From: Vibrio rarus
Lineage (GTDB): Bacteria > Pseudomonadota > Gammaproteobacteria > Enterobacterales > Vibrionaceae
Assembly (NCBI RefSeq): GCF_024347075.1
Contig: NZ_AP024900.1
Span: forward strand, 1,302,001-1,366,000
Direction of reading: 5' to 3'
Length of the DNA stretch: 64,000 bases
The notes below the pieces were generated by a model. It made no database searches, had not been told where the DNA came from, and saw only the letters and a program-made list of their open reading frames with translations. The translations under genes were made by a program, and so were the position numbers. Positions 17,101 through 26,056 of this stretch are shown one piece after another (the stretch's first letter is position 1; each line of letters starts with the position of its first letter).

Positions 17101-18111
17101 GTGTGGACGGGAGGTTGGGTGCAATCTATCGATTTGGTGAAAGTAGAAGATGTGAGGTTTTTTGTTGATTTACTGATGCAGGTGGATAGTGACGCTTACG
17201 CTGTGTTGCGGCAAGCCACTATCCCAAATGATATTCGTGGTGCACAAAGTTATGACTACTTACCGGAAAGTGCCTTAAGAAATGCTCTTGAGGTGTTGGG
17301 TGAACATTATTCCACACCGCAATTGGTGTTGATTTTTTGGCAGAGTATTCGTGACAACTATATGTCTGATTTTACAGCGCAATTGTCGCCATCTATCCCC
17401 GTGTTGGATGCGTGTCATGAGTTAACTCTGTTGGTTAAGCGGGCATCCCTTGGCGCTAAAGTGTATCCCTCTTATATTGCGGGTTCGTGGTGGTTAGTTC
17501 GTGAAAAACAAGGTCAACATGAGCTTTGGTATGAATATGGGGAAATCTTCTCGGTTTTGTTTTTGCTTGAGTTTATTCGTTCAATTACCCATTTAACTTG
17601 GAAGCCCAAGCAAATTTCATTGGTAAGCGCGACAAGTGACGCCTATCAAGGCTTACCGACTATGGATAACATTACCTTTATTACTCAAAGGTCGATGACC
17701 GGAATTAAAATCTGCGATGAGGTTATGCGGCAACAAGTGACCTCTGGCATTGTCAGGGCGTCGAAGGTGACTTTGCCAAAAGCGGTGACGTATGTACAAC
17801 CTACGTTTATCGCAACCTTCAAAATGGCCATCTTTCCATATTTGTCTACGGGTAAGTTGCCCATCACTGTGGCCGCAGAGATCTTAAGAATGAATGTGCG
17901 CACTTTGCAACGGCGTTTAGCGGAACATCAATTGATTTATAAAACGTTAATTGAAGAGATGACATTTGAATTGGTCTTGGCAGCGCTCAAGGAAGAGAGA
18001 TGTTCTGTAACTTGCATAGCGACACGTTTTGGCTATTCTGATGGGGCTCATTTTTCGCGCGCGTTTAAACGTCGTATGGGGATGACTCCTCGTCAATATA
18101 GGTTGAGTTAA
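17101..18111 (+). CDS. AraC-family transcriptional regulator
   Basis: A frame of 336 residues with a C-terminal AraC DNA-binding domain: AEILRMNVRTLQRRLAEHQL (first helix-turn-helix), then CIATRFGYSDGAHFSRAFKR and MGMTPRQYR (second). The N-terminal 200 residues match the Arabinose_bd-type sensor of OruR/OtsR-like regulators. The start is uncertain: GTG 17101 is the longest, and GTG 17119 follows GGGAGG closely. It lies just upstream of a secreted amidohydrolase in the same direction, a plausible target. Confidence 0.85.
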   Translation: MWTGGWVQSIDLVKVEDVRFFVDLLMQVDSDAYAVLRQATIPNDIRGAQSYDYLPESALRNALEVLGEHYSTPQLVLIFWQSIRDNYMSDFTAQLSPSIPVLDACHELTLLVKRASLGAKVYPSYIAGSWWLVREKQGQHELWYEYGEIFSVLFLLEFIRSITHLTWKPKQISLVSATSDAYQGLPTMDNITFITQRSMTGIKICDEVMRQQVTSGIVRASKVTLPKAVTYVQPTFIATFKMAIFPYLSTGKLPITVAAEILRMNVRTLQRRLAEHQLIYKTLIEEMTFELVLAALKEERCSVTCIATRFGYSDGAHFSRAFKRRMGMTPRQYRLS

Positions 18112-18227
18112 CACTATTTAGTATAAAAGGTCTCTTTCTCAATGCGTGTCACCTAATGGCAATTAGTTTTGTGGATTTTCCTTAAGATCACTTCTAAGTT
18201 ATTGAATGTGAACTTCTAAAGGAAACT

Positions 18228-19604
18228 ATGATGAAAAAAACGCTGACACTTTCAACCATCGCCATTTGTTGCTCTTTTGCATTTGCCGCTCATGCACAAA
18301 CCACGATATTTAAGAATGTGGATGTGTTTAACGGCACAGAAGATAAGTTGTATGAAGATCATCATGTGTTGGTTGTGGATAATACAATCGCTCAAATATC
18401 CTCTAGTGAAATTACGGCCAAGGATGCCACCATTATCGATGGGCAAGGGAAAACCCTGATGCCGGGCTTAATTGATGGTCATGCGCACATTATGATCAAC
18501 TACAATTTTAACGATATTGAGTCCAACAAAGATATCACGGACATATCCATTCATGCGGTACAAGTTGTAGAGCGTTATCTTAACGATGGCTTTACGACGG
18601 TGCGTGATATGGGTGGACCTGCATTTGGGCTTACTCGTGAAATCGAAGCGGGCAATGTGGATGGGCCGAGGCTTTATCCCTCTGGTGCGTTTATTTCACA
18701 AACCTCCGGTCATGGTGATTTTCGCGATCGAAATGATGCTGGATTTTCACCGAAAACCGCCGGCGATCTATCAAACTTTGAGCGTATGGGCATTGGTGCC
18801 GTTGCCGATGGAGTGCCAGAAGTTATGACGGCCACTCGCGTTAACCTGCGTAATGGCGCAACCCAAATTAAGATTATGGCCGGTGGCGGAGGTTCGTCAC
18901 GCTTTGATCCTATTGATACCGTCCAATACTCGGTGGAGGAAACCTGCGCTATTGTTGAGGCCGCAAAAGATTGGAACACCTATGTGGCCGCTCATACCTT
19001 TAATGATCGCTCCGTTAACCGTCTATTAGATTGTGGTGTGAAAACCTTTGAGCACGGTTTCTTTATTAATGATGACACCATGAAACGCATCGCAAAAGAA
19101 GGGGGATACGTAGTGCCACAAATGTGGGGATTGTCTCCTGATTTAGCGAAAAACCCATTGATGCCGGCAGAAAAACTGCCCATGGTGGCCAAACTTCAAG
19201 AGCAGTATGGTGATTATGGTCAACGTCTGTTAAAAAATAACGTTAAGGTGGTATTTGCATCAGATTACGTGGGTGCCGATGCCGATGCCGAGCGTGCGAG
19301 ACGTTATGAAATATACTGGCGCACCCAAGCATTTGGCAGCAACTTTGAAGTGCTCAAACAAATGACCTCCACCGCCGGTGAAATGCTGGCGTTGTCTGGG
19401 CCTCGCGGTACAACTCAAGGGAAATTAGGGGTGATAGAAAAAGGGGCGGTGGCTGACATTATTTTAGTAGAAGGCAACCCATTGCAAGATATGTCGGTGA
19501 TTGGTGCAACCCAAAAGTGGTTTGATGCCGACCCAGAATATAAAGAAATAGAGACAATCAAACTCGTAATGAAAGACGGCAAAATTTACCGCAATACATT
19601 GTAG
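18228..19604 (+). CDS. Secreted metal-dependent amidohydrolase
   Basis: A 458-residue protein with a signal peptide (MMKKTLTLSTIAICCSFAFA, cleavage near AHA-QT). The amidohydrolase fold shows GLIDGHAHIM (HxH metal pair), QIKIMAGGGGS (candidate carbamylated Lys), VAAHTFND and FEHGFFI (metal His), and VFASDYVGAD (catalytic Asp). This resembles imidazolonepropionase-like or Xaa-Pro-type dipeptidases of COG1228. The N- and C-terminal strands form the usual composite beta domain. The substrate, perhaps a peptide or lactone, cannot be told. Confidence 0.85.
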   Translation: MMKKTLTLSTIAICCSFAFAAHAQTTIFKNVDVFNGTEDKLYEDHHVLVVDNTIAQISSSEITAKDATIIDGQGKTLMPGLIDGHAHIMINYNFNDIESNKDITDISIHAVQVVERYLNDGFTTVRDMGGPAFGLTREIEAGNVDGPRLYPSGAFISQTSGHGDFRDRNDAGFSPKTAGDLSNFERMGIGAVADGVPEVMTATRVNLRNGATQIKIMAGGGGSSRFDPIDTVQYSVEETCAIVEAAKDWNTYVAAHTFNDRSVNRLLDCGVKTFEHGFFINDDTMKRIAKEGGYVVPQMWGLSPDLAKNPLMPAEKLPMVAKLQEQYGDYGQRLLKNNVKVVFASDYVGADADAERARRYEIYWRTQAFGSNFEVLKQMTSTAGEMLALSGPRGTTQGKLGVIEKGAVADIILVEGNPLQDMSVIGATQKWFDADPEYKEIETIKLVMKDGKIYRNTL

Positions 19605-19678
19605 TTGCCCCTTTGTTGCGCTTGCAAGGGCTGTCGTTTTTCGGCTCAGTAGGCTTGCGTGTTTGATTCGCTTAATTA

Positions 19679-19698
19679 AGGCAGGGGAATCCCTGCCT
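19679..19698 (+). terminator. Hairpin between amidohydrolase and DUF3299 gene
   Basis: AGGCAGGG (19679-19686) and CCCTGCCT (19691-19698) with a 4-nt loop, followed by ATTTCTTT. It lies 75 bp past the amidohydrolase stop and 21 bp before the next start, so it may act as terminator or attenuator. Confidence 0.6.
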
Positions 19699-19719
19699 AT
19701 TTCTTTAAAGAAGGTAAAT

Positions 19720-20394
19720 ATGAAGGTTTTACAACGCATGGTGCTTGGATGCACATTATTATTCGCCATCCCTGTCACCGCTGAAGAGCTTAAACCGACT
19801 TATTGGCAAGATCTTGTACCTCAGTTAACGACGGTTGAAGACCCATTTTCAGCCCTTGATAATAATCAGCTTTATGATTTAGGTACCATTGCGCGTTTTA
19901 GAGACGCTCAAAAAATTAAAGGGTTTACCCCATCCAAGCAATCCATCGCTGAAATTGAGGCTTTGCAAGGGGGGTTAGAGAGGGCGGGGATTGATGTTAC
20001 CGCGCTGTTTTTGCAGCGAGAGTTAATTACCGAGCAACGTCAAAAAATGGCGACGTTGCCGAATCAAAAGATACTCAATAAAACCCATCGTTTAGCCGGG
20101 TTTATCACGCCCATTGAAATGCAAGGCAATAAGGTGACTCAATTCTTCCTTGTGCCTACTGCGGGAGCGTGCATTCATACGCCACCGCCACAACCAAACC
20201 AAATAGTGCTAGTGGATTACCCTCAAGGTATTGAATTGGTAAGTTTACAAACACCCGTTTGGGTAGAAGGCGGCTTGTATAATCAAAATGTGACGGCGGA
20301 TGTCAACTACAGTGATGGTGCAAGCAAGGTGGACGCGGTGTATCAAATGTCAGCAGAAAATGTGGAAAACTATCAAGCGAACTCAATGGAATAA
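19720..20394 (+). CDS. DUF3299 periplasmic protein
   Basis: Start chosen at ATG 19720, behind AAGAAGG, which gives the signal peptide MKVLQRMVLGCTLLFAIPVTA; the frame is open back to 19663. Near residues 145-170 it has the DUF3299 hallmark: FFLVPTAGACIHTPPPQPNQ, preceded by RLAGFITPIE. DUF3299 proteins are exported proteins of unknown function, often near ABC-type lipoprotein or metal transporters, which are absent here. It runs in the same direction as the amidohydrolase. Confidence 0.85.
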   Translation: MKVLQRMVLGCTLLFAIPVTAEELKPTYWQDLVPQLTTVEDPFSALDNNQLYDLGTIARFRDAQKIKGFTPSKQSIAEIEALQGGLERAGIDVTALFLQRELITEQRQKMATLPNQKILNKTHRLAGFITPIEMQGNKVTQFFLVPTAGACIHTPPPQPNQIVLVDYPQGIELVSLQTPVWVEGGLYNQNVTADVNYSDGASKVDAVYQMSAENVENYQANSME

Positions 20395-20925
20395 AGAGAT
20401 AGAGAAAGGGGTTGCTAGTAAAAATAGGCGGATTTTTAGCCTTAGATGTTATTTTATACAGAAAGTGAACACAGTAACAACAAAACCATAAATGGTGGAT
20501 TTTTCTAGGCAAAAAGTCGCTTATTTTTGCAAACTGATTTGGTGTGAAAATAGGTTGCTGAAACTTAGTTTTGGTTATTGAATAGGGCTATTATGGCTCA
20601 TGTACAATGATAAGGTTTTGTCACACTAAAAAAGCGTATTTGACTAAGGTGTGTGGCACAAGACAACAGCGAAGATTTCATTTTGGCCGAAAATTTACCG
20701 CGTAACATCAGCAGTAAGTTCGCCTTTTGCCTTTTTATTTATCGCTTTTACTTGTCAAAACAAAACCGCTACTCACTCTTTATTGGTCCATCTAGGACAG
20801 GTAAGAGTAACGATTCAACAAGTGTGTTAAGTATCGTTCATGAGCTTTATATTTGAACGATTGTAGGACTCTAACTCAACGCTCGAATATTACCAATTAT
20901 TGCATTCAATTTATGAGAGATAGAT
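20395..20925. other. Long intergenic region upstream of ldhA
   Basis: About 530 bp without a gene I trust. A 67-codon frame at 20653-20856 lacks a ribosome site and family match. An 8-bp inverted repeat ATCGTTCA (20833-20840)/TGAACGAT (20854-20861) lies 65 bp before ldhA and may be regulatory. Confidence 0.4.
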
Positions 20926-21915
20926 ATGATAAATATTGCCTTTTTTAGTACCAAGTCATACGACCAGCGCTCTTTTGAGCAAGCAAAAGTAGACAGTGAT
21001 GTTGAGTATCATTTTTATGATTTTTTATTGACTGAACAAACTGCGAAAATGGCAAAAGGTTGTGAAGTGGTATGCGCGTTCGTTAACGATGACTTATCTC
21101 GACCTGTATTAGAGCAATTAGCCCTACGTGGTGTGAAAATGATCGCCATGCGCTGCGCTGGGTTTAATAATGTGGATTTGGATGCAGCCAAAGAGTTGAA
21201 CATTCAAGTAGCCCGCGTTCCAGCGTACTCCCCTGAATCCATTGCCGAACATGCTGTGGGCCTAATGATGACCTTAAACCGTCGTTTTCATAAGGCGTAT
21301 CAGCGCACCAGAGATGCTAACTTCTCATTAGAAGGTTTGGTTGGTTTTAACTTTCATGGACGCACTGCGGGTGTGATTGGTACCGGTAAAATTGGTCTGG
21401 CTACAATTCGTATCCTTAGAGGCTTAGGGATGAATGTACTCTGTTTTGACCCATACCCAAATGACAAAGTTATTGAATTGGGTGGAGAGTACTGCGATCT
21501 GGATACTTTAATTAAGCAATCTGATGTGATCTCTTTGCATTGCCCTATGACCGCTGAAAACTATCATTTATTGGATGCCGACGCGTTTAACAAAATGAAA
21601 GATGGCGTGATGATCATTAACACCAGCCGTGGTGAATTAGTGGACTCTAGCGCGGCCATCGACGCACTAAAACAAGGGCGTATTGGCGCTTTAGGCTTAG
21701 ATGTTTACGAAAGTGAGAAAGAGTTGTTCTTCCATGACAAATCTAATGATGTGATTGTGGATGATGTGTTCCGCCGTCTCTCTTCTTGTCACAACGTGAT
21801 CTTCACTGGGCACCAAGCGTTTCTAACTATCGATGCCCTAGAAAGTATTGCGAAAACAACACTGCAAAACGTGGAAAACTATCAGCAAAACACCGTTGAT
21901 AATAACTTCCTATAA
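20926..21915 (+). CDS. ldhA: D-lactate dehydrogenase (fermentative)
   Basis: A 329-residue D-2-hydroxyacid dehydrogenase, full length for LdhA. It reduces pyruvate to D-lactate with NADH in the cytosol. The NAD-binding motif is GVIGTGKIGLATI. The catalytic Arg lies in INTSRGELVD, the Glu in GLDVYESEKE, and the His in FTGHQAFLT, the ordering typical of LdhA. The start follows GAGAGATAG. It is monocistronic with its own terminator. Confidence 0.93.
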   Translation: MINIAFFSTKSYDQRSFEQAKVDSDVEYHFYDFLLTEQTAKMAKGCEVVCAFVNDDLSRPVLEQLALRGVKMIAMRCAGFNNVDLDAAKELNIQVARVPAYSPESIAEHAVGLMMTLNRRFHKAYQRTRDANFSLEGLVGFNFHGRTAGVIGTGKIGLATIRILRGLGMNVLCFDPYPNDKVIELGGEYCDLDTLIKQSDVISLHCPMTAENYHLLDADAFNKMKDGVMIINTSRGELVDSSAAIDALKQGRIGALGLDVYESEKELFFHDKSNDVIVDDVFRRLSSCHNVIFTGHQAFLTIDALESIAKTTLQNVENYQQNTVDNNFL

Positions 21916-21946
21916 TGCAATCAAATAGGTTATTGACTTAAAGAGC

Positions 21947-21975
21947 GTGTGGTCAGGATGGGGTCTTGACCACAC
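21947..21975. terminator. Terminator between ldhA and HAD phosphatase
   Basis: GTGTGGTCA (21947-21955) and TGACCACAC (21967-21975), followed by TTTTTGC, 32 bp after the ldhA stop. The convergent HAD gene ends at 21982, so it may serve both. Confidence 0.8.
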
Positions 21976-21981
21976 TTTTTG

Positions 21982-22644
21982 CTATTTTTGCAATAATTTA
22001 GCGATCATCTGCGGCGTAATATCGGCCAATGAATGGCACTTCTTATCGGCAATGGCCCACTCATCGCGCAAATAATGCGTGGCCTCAGGCACCACAATAG
22101 CTTTCATGGTGGCAGATTTCGCGGCCAGTAACCCAGGTAATGAATCTTCCACGGCCAAACATTCATTCGGTTTGAGATTTAAGGCTTTCGCCGTATTTAT
22201 ATACACAGCTGGGTGTGGCTTGCCGTAGGGTAACGATTCCGCAGAAAGCACCGCATCAAAGGTATCGGTTAACTCAAGTGCGCTAAGCGCTGCATTAATT
22301 AGCTTCATGGGTGACGATGAGGCCACCGCAAGTTTAATATCTAATTGAGTTAATTGCTCCAGTAAAGGGATTAAACCTGGTAGGGCAGGTTTATGTTCGC
22401 TGACTAATTGGATAACCCGATCACAAATCTCATCCGCTACCTGTTGTTGGCTTACTCCTTGCCAAGGAGACTGCTGATAATACATATCCACAATATTATC
22501 AATTCGAACCCCAGTTGTGGCAATGCAGTCTTCAAGGGTCAGTTGAATGCCGTAGTTGGGGAATATATCCAACTGTGCCTGACGCCAATAGGGTTCTGAG
22601 TCGATCATAAGACCGTCCATATCAAAGATAATTGCTTTTAACAT
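21982..22644 (-). CDS. hxpB: HAD-family sugar phosphatase (HxpB/YniC-like)
   Basis: A 220-residue HAD hydrolase. Motif I is IIFDMDGLMIDSEPYW (nucleophile Asp and acid/base Asp), motif II is AVASSSPMKL, motif III has GKPHP, and motif IV has CLAVEDSLPG. The cap lies between motifs I and II, as in beta-phosphoglucomutase-like enzymes. The sequence and ordering resemble E. coli YniC/HxpB (hexitol and 2-deoxyglucose 6-phosphatase). Cytosolic. The symbol rests on similarity from memory. Confidence 0.8.
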   Translation of the reverse strand: MLKAIIFDMDGLMIDSEPYWRQAQLDIFPNYGIQLTLEDCIATTGVRIDNIVDMYYQQSPWQGVSQQQVADEICDRVIQLVSEHKPALPGLIPLLEQLTQLDIKLAVASSSPMKLINAALSALELTDTFDAVLSAESLPYGKPHPAVYINTAKALNLKPNECLAVEDSLPGLLAAKSATMKAIVVPEATHYLRDEWAIADKKCHSLADITPQMIAKLLQK

Positions 22645-22818
22645 TGTATGTCCTTATAGGCGTAGGAAGTAAGTGTGACAGTGTCACATGAGCACTGGCG
22701 TAAATGAGATTTCATCTATCTTATCGTGCTATCTCGCAAAATGCTTGATGAAAGGGGGCATTTTAGCAAATGGTGACAATAGTGTTGTCCTAAGAGTTTG
22801 TTTCAAAGGGGAGGCACT

Positions 22819-23673
22819 ATGGGGCACAGTAAGGGGTTGTCGATAATGTTACTTGCATGCACGCCGCTAGTCGCGTGTGAAGTACACAGTCAAAGTAAGA
22901 TGCCACACAACTTGATGTTAGCGAATGTCTTTCAAGGGCAACGACTGACCTCGGATCATTGGGTGAGTGAAAAGCTCGATGGTATTCGTGCGGTTTGGAA
23001 TGGTAAGCAGTTAATGACTCGAAATGGCACCGTGATTCATGCTCCTATTGGTTTTACAGAGCAGCTGCCGGACTTTTCAGTAGAAGGAGAATTATGGGTA
23101 GGCCGAGGCCGATATGTGCAGGTGCAACAAACCGTATTGGATCACACGCCCAATGAACGGGCTTGGGCGGATATTCATTATGTTCTATTTTCCCGAATTG
23201 ATACGCTAGGCAGTTATGAGCAAGGTTACCATGCCTTGTTACAATGGAAGGCACAGCAAGGTGAAAATAGCCCACAAGTTACGGTGATTAAGCAAAGGCC
23301 ATTTCAATCTTACAGGCAATTAAATAAAGAATTAAATCAAGTGGTTGCCAGCGGAGGGGAAGGGTTGATGGTACGCCATCGTCACGGAGTGTATATCGAA
23401 GGTCGCAGTGATAATCTATTAAAAATTAAGCCCCATCAAGATGCTGAGGCGCGCGTAGTGGGTTATAAACAGGGAAAAAAACCAGCACAAATAGGCTCGC
23501 TTTGGGTTGAGACTGCGCAGGGAGTGCGTTTTTATATTGGTAGCGGATTAAGTGACCAGCAACGAAAAAATCCACCAGCGATTGGTACTGTCATTACCTA
23601 TCGTTATAATGGGACCACCCACAATGGCGTGCCAAAGTTTGCACGCTTTATGAGAGAGCGTCCCGTGTTTTAA
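22819..23673 (+). CDS. Secreted ATP-dependent DNA ligase
   Basis: Start chosen at ATG 22819 behind AGGGGAGG; the frame is open back to 22798. The 284-residue product begins with a signal sequence (LSIMLLACTPLVACEVHS, with a possible lipobox Cys). The nucleotidyltransferase domain has VSEKLDGIRAVW (motif I, adenylated Lys), VEGELWVGRG (motif III), GEGLMVRH (motif IV) and LLKIKPH (motif V). A C-terminal OB domain follows. This is the short ATP-dependent ligase type found in Vibrio and other proteobacteria and proposed to be periplasmic. Confidence 0.9.
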   Translation: MGHSKGLSIMLLACTPLVACEVHSQSKMPHNLMLANVFQGQRLTSDHWVSEKLDGIRAVWNGKQLMTRNGTVIHAPIGFTEQLPDFSVEGELWVGRGRYVQVQQTVLDHTPNERAWADIHYVLFSRIDTLGSYEQGYHALLQWKAQQGENSPQVTVIKQRPFQSYRQLNKELNQVVASGGEGLMVRHRHGVYIEGRSDNLLKIKPHQDAEARVVGYKQGKKPAQIGSLWVETAQGVRFYIGSGLSDQQRKNPPAIGTVITYRYNGTTHNGVPKFARFMRERPVF

Positions 23674-23688
23674 GCCATTGTCGGGTGA

Positions 23689-25089
23689 TTAACGAGATGC
23701 AAATTCGAGCTGTACGTTTTCTGGTTGGCGATGCATCCATTTTATACGCAGAGCCAACAAGATAGCAGCAGTGGTTAAACCGACGATAAACCCATACCAG
23801 TAACCGTGCGCGCCCATAGGTTCTCCCAACCAATGACTAGAGCCTAAAATATATCCTGTAGGTAAACCAACCACCCAGTAAGAGATAAAAGTGCGGCTAA
23901 AAATGGACTTCATATCTTTATAACCGCGCAAGGCACCGGCGGCGACCACTTGCACGGTATCACTAAATTGATAAATGGCAGCCAGTAGCAATAATTGCAC
24001 TGATATTGTGGTTACGGCGCGATTATCTGTGTACAGATCGGCAATATTTTCTCTAAATAACACCGTGAGGATAGCGGTGATCACAGCCAAAGACAGACCC
24101 AGTATAATGGCAACATGGCTGGCAATACGCGCCCCTTCGGTGTCTTCTTCGCCAAGTTTATGCCCTACACGTATGCTGACTGCTCCGCCAATACTCATAG
24201 GGATCATAAAGACCATGCTTGAAACGTTAATAGCGATTTGATGGGCCGCTACCACAATAGGGCCTAAAGGCGAAACCAGTAGCGCTACCACAGCAAATAA
24301 CGTCACCTCAAAGAAAATCGCTAAGGCCACGGGTAAGCCTAACTTAAACAAACGAAATTGCGCTTTGAGTTTAGGCTTATGCCAAGTGTCAAAAAGGCCA
24401 ATGCTTTTCAGACGTTTTGACGTCATGGTATAGAACAGCAGCATAGCAAACATGATCCAATAGACAATGGTTGTGGCTACACCACAGCCGATCCCACCTA
24501 ATTCCGGAATGCCTAGCTTGCCATACACAAAAATGTAATTGAGAGGGATGTTAATCAACAAACCGGCAAAGCCAATAATCATGGCCGGTTTGGTTAGAGA
24601 CATGCCATCGGTAAAACTGCGTAATGTTTGAAAAAAGAGAAAAGCGGGTACGGCGGGTAACATAGCGTGCATGTAACCTGTGGTAATACGCGCCATCGTG
24701 GCATCTACGTCCATTAGGTGCAAAATGGAACTGGTTTGTAGCAACACTATCGCAATAGGAAAGCCTATCAACACGGCAAGACTTGCCCCTTGCTGGATTT
24801 CGTTGGCAATTTTATGTTGATGACCGCGCCCGTTCAGCTGCGCCACAATTGGGATTAGCGCCATTAAAATGCCAATGCCAAATAAAATCGACGGTAACCA
24901 AATACTTGAAGCAATGGCCACGGCGGCCATATCCGTTGCGCTCACGCCCCCTGCCATAATGGTATCGACTACGCCCATGCCCGTTTGAGCAATAGAGGCA
25001 ATGAGAATGGGAGTGGCAAGTTTAATGAGGTTTTTTGCTTCTTTTTGGTAACGATGCACAGCCAGTTTCCTATGTTGAGAGGGGGGCAT
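23689..25089 (-). CDS. norM: MATE-family Na+-coupled multidrug efflux pump
   Basis: A 466-residue inner-membrane protein with twelve hydrophobic segments. It aligns throughout with V. cholerae NorM: LIKLATPILIASIAQTGMGV, SIWLPSILFGIGILMALIP, RSFTDGMSLTKPAM, GGIGCGVATTIVYWIM and VQVVAAGALRGYKDM. NorM exports fluoroquinolones and cationic dyes in exchange for Na+/H+. It is divergent from ribE with 129 bp between, the same arrangement as in other vibrios as I remember it. Confidence 0.95.
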   Translation of the reverse strand: MPPSQHRKLAVHRYQKEAKNLIKLATPILIASIAQTGMGVVDTIMAGGVSATDMAAVAIASSIWLPSILFGIGILMALIPIVAQLNGRGHQHKIANEIQQGASLAVLIGFPIAIVLLQTSSILHLMDVDATMARITTGYMHAMLPAVPAFLFFQTLRSFTDGMSLTKPAMIIGFAGLLINIPLNYIFVYGKLGIPELGGIGCGVATTIVYWIMFAMLLFYTMTSKRLKSIGLFDTWHKPKLKAQFRLFKLGLPVALAIFFEVTLFAVVALLVSPLGPIVVAAHQIAINVSSMVFMIPMSIGGAVSIRVGHKLGEEDTEGARIASHVAIILGLSLAVITAILTVLFRENIADLYTDNRAVTTISVQLLLLAAIYQFSDTVQVVAAGALRGYKDMKSIFSRTFISYWVVGLPTGYILGSSHWLGEPMGAHGYWYGFIVGLTTAAILLALRIKWMHRQPENVQLEFASR

Positions 25090-25218
25090 AGTAATACCAA
25101 AAGTCTGACTAAGCTATATTTTTCATCGTTATGTTTTGTCTTTATTAACCTGCCAAGAGATGGATTTGCCATGATATACTGAGCGACGTTTTTCACAAAG
25201 TCTGAGAGTGTCTCATTT

Positions 25219-25830
25219 ATGTTTACAGGTATTGTTCAAGGAATGGCTCAAGTGATCTCTATTGAGCAGAAACAAGATTTTCACAGTCATGTGATTGAAT
25301 TGCCCAGTGAATTAAGTCATAACATAACCTTAGGGGCGTCTATTGCCCATAATGGATGCTGCTTGACGGTCACGCAAGTGACCGGGCGCAAAGTGCGTTT
25401 TGATTTAATGAAAGCGACACTCGATTTGACTAACCTCGGTTTACTCCAGTTAGGGGATTGGGTCAATGTAGAAAGAGCCGCTCGATTTGGCGACGAGATA
25501 GGCGGACATAATATGTCTGGGCACATTAGTGGTGTGGTGACGGTTCAGCAAATGATATCGAGTCCCAACAACCAAACCATTTGGTTTGAGTGCTCACCAA
25601 GCAGCATGCGCTATATTTTACCTAAAGGATATATCGGCTTGGATGGCTGTTCGTTAACCATTGCAGAAGTCCAAGAGGATCGCTTCAGCGTGAATTTGAT
25701 CCCGGAAACACTGACTCGCACTTTGTTTGGGCAACGTAAAGTGGGTGATAAAATTAACTTAGAGGTCGACCCGCAAACACAAGCCATTGTTGACACCGTT
25801 GAGCGCGTGTTAGCGGAGAAAAATCGTTAG
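25219..25830 (+). CDS. ribE: Riboflavin synthase, alpha subunit
   Basis: A 203-residue protein starting MFTGIVQGMAQ with the two lumazine-binding repeats: IAHNGCCLTVTQV in the first and IGLDGCSLTIAEV in the second. It disproportionates two 6,7-dimethyl-8-ribityllumazine molecules to riboflavin and the pyrimidine precursor. Full length for the family. No FMN riboswitch is visible in the short upstream region. Its end overlaps the convergent CPXCG gene by 4 nt. Confidence 0.95.
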   Translation: MFTGIVQGMAQVISIEQKQDFHSHVIELPSELSHNITLGASIAHNGCCLTVTQVTGRKVRFDLMKATLDLTNLGLLQLGDWVNVERAARFGDEIGGHNMSGHISGVVTVQQMISSPNNQTIWFECSPSSMRYILPKGYIGLDGCSLTIAEVQEDRFSVNLIPETLTRTLFGQRKVGDKINLEVDPQTQAIVDTVERVLAEKNR

Positions 25831-26030
25831 AAAATTTGCTCATCGTCAGCATCTATTTGCAACTGGACCTTATCTCTGACTTCATCCAATTGCATGTTGA
25901 GATGAATTGAATGGCAACACACGGGACAATCATCATAAAATTCTTGATTGCCCTGTGTCGTATCTAAAGACACTGTAATATGCTGCCCGCAATGGGGACA
26001 GGCTATTTGTCGTTGTGTAAATTCTTTCAT
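25827..26030 (-). CDS. CPXCG-motif cysteine-rich protein
   Basis: A 67-residue protein with IACPHCGQ at residues 10-17 and DDCPVCCHSI near 35, giving a four-Cys zinc-ribbon-like site. This matches the small CPXCG family of Vibrio and relatives. Function unknown. It lies just upstream of the fructosamine-kinase-family gene (26057-26929) in the opposite reading order on the same strand, so it is not obviously its first gene. Confidence 0.85.
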   Translation of the reverse strand: MKEFTQRQIACPHCGQHITVSLDTTQGNQEFYDDCPVCCHSIHLNMQLDEVRDKVQLQIDADDEQIF

Positions 26031-26056
26031 CGTTTACCTCTTATACCGTCTTGCTA

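Noticed and set aside
18277..18828. Alternative-frame open stretches inside the amidohydrolase gene
   Set aside because: Shadow frames of a gene with clear catalytic motifs in the main frame.
20653..20856. 67-codon frame with a GPSRTGKS P-loop-like stretch
   Set aside because: No ribosome site, no NTPase context, non-native composition; probably chance in an intergenic region.
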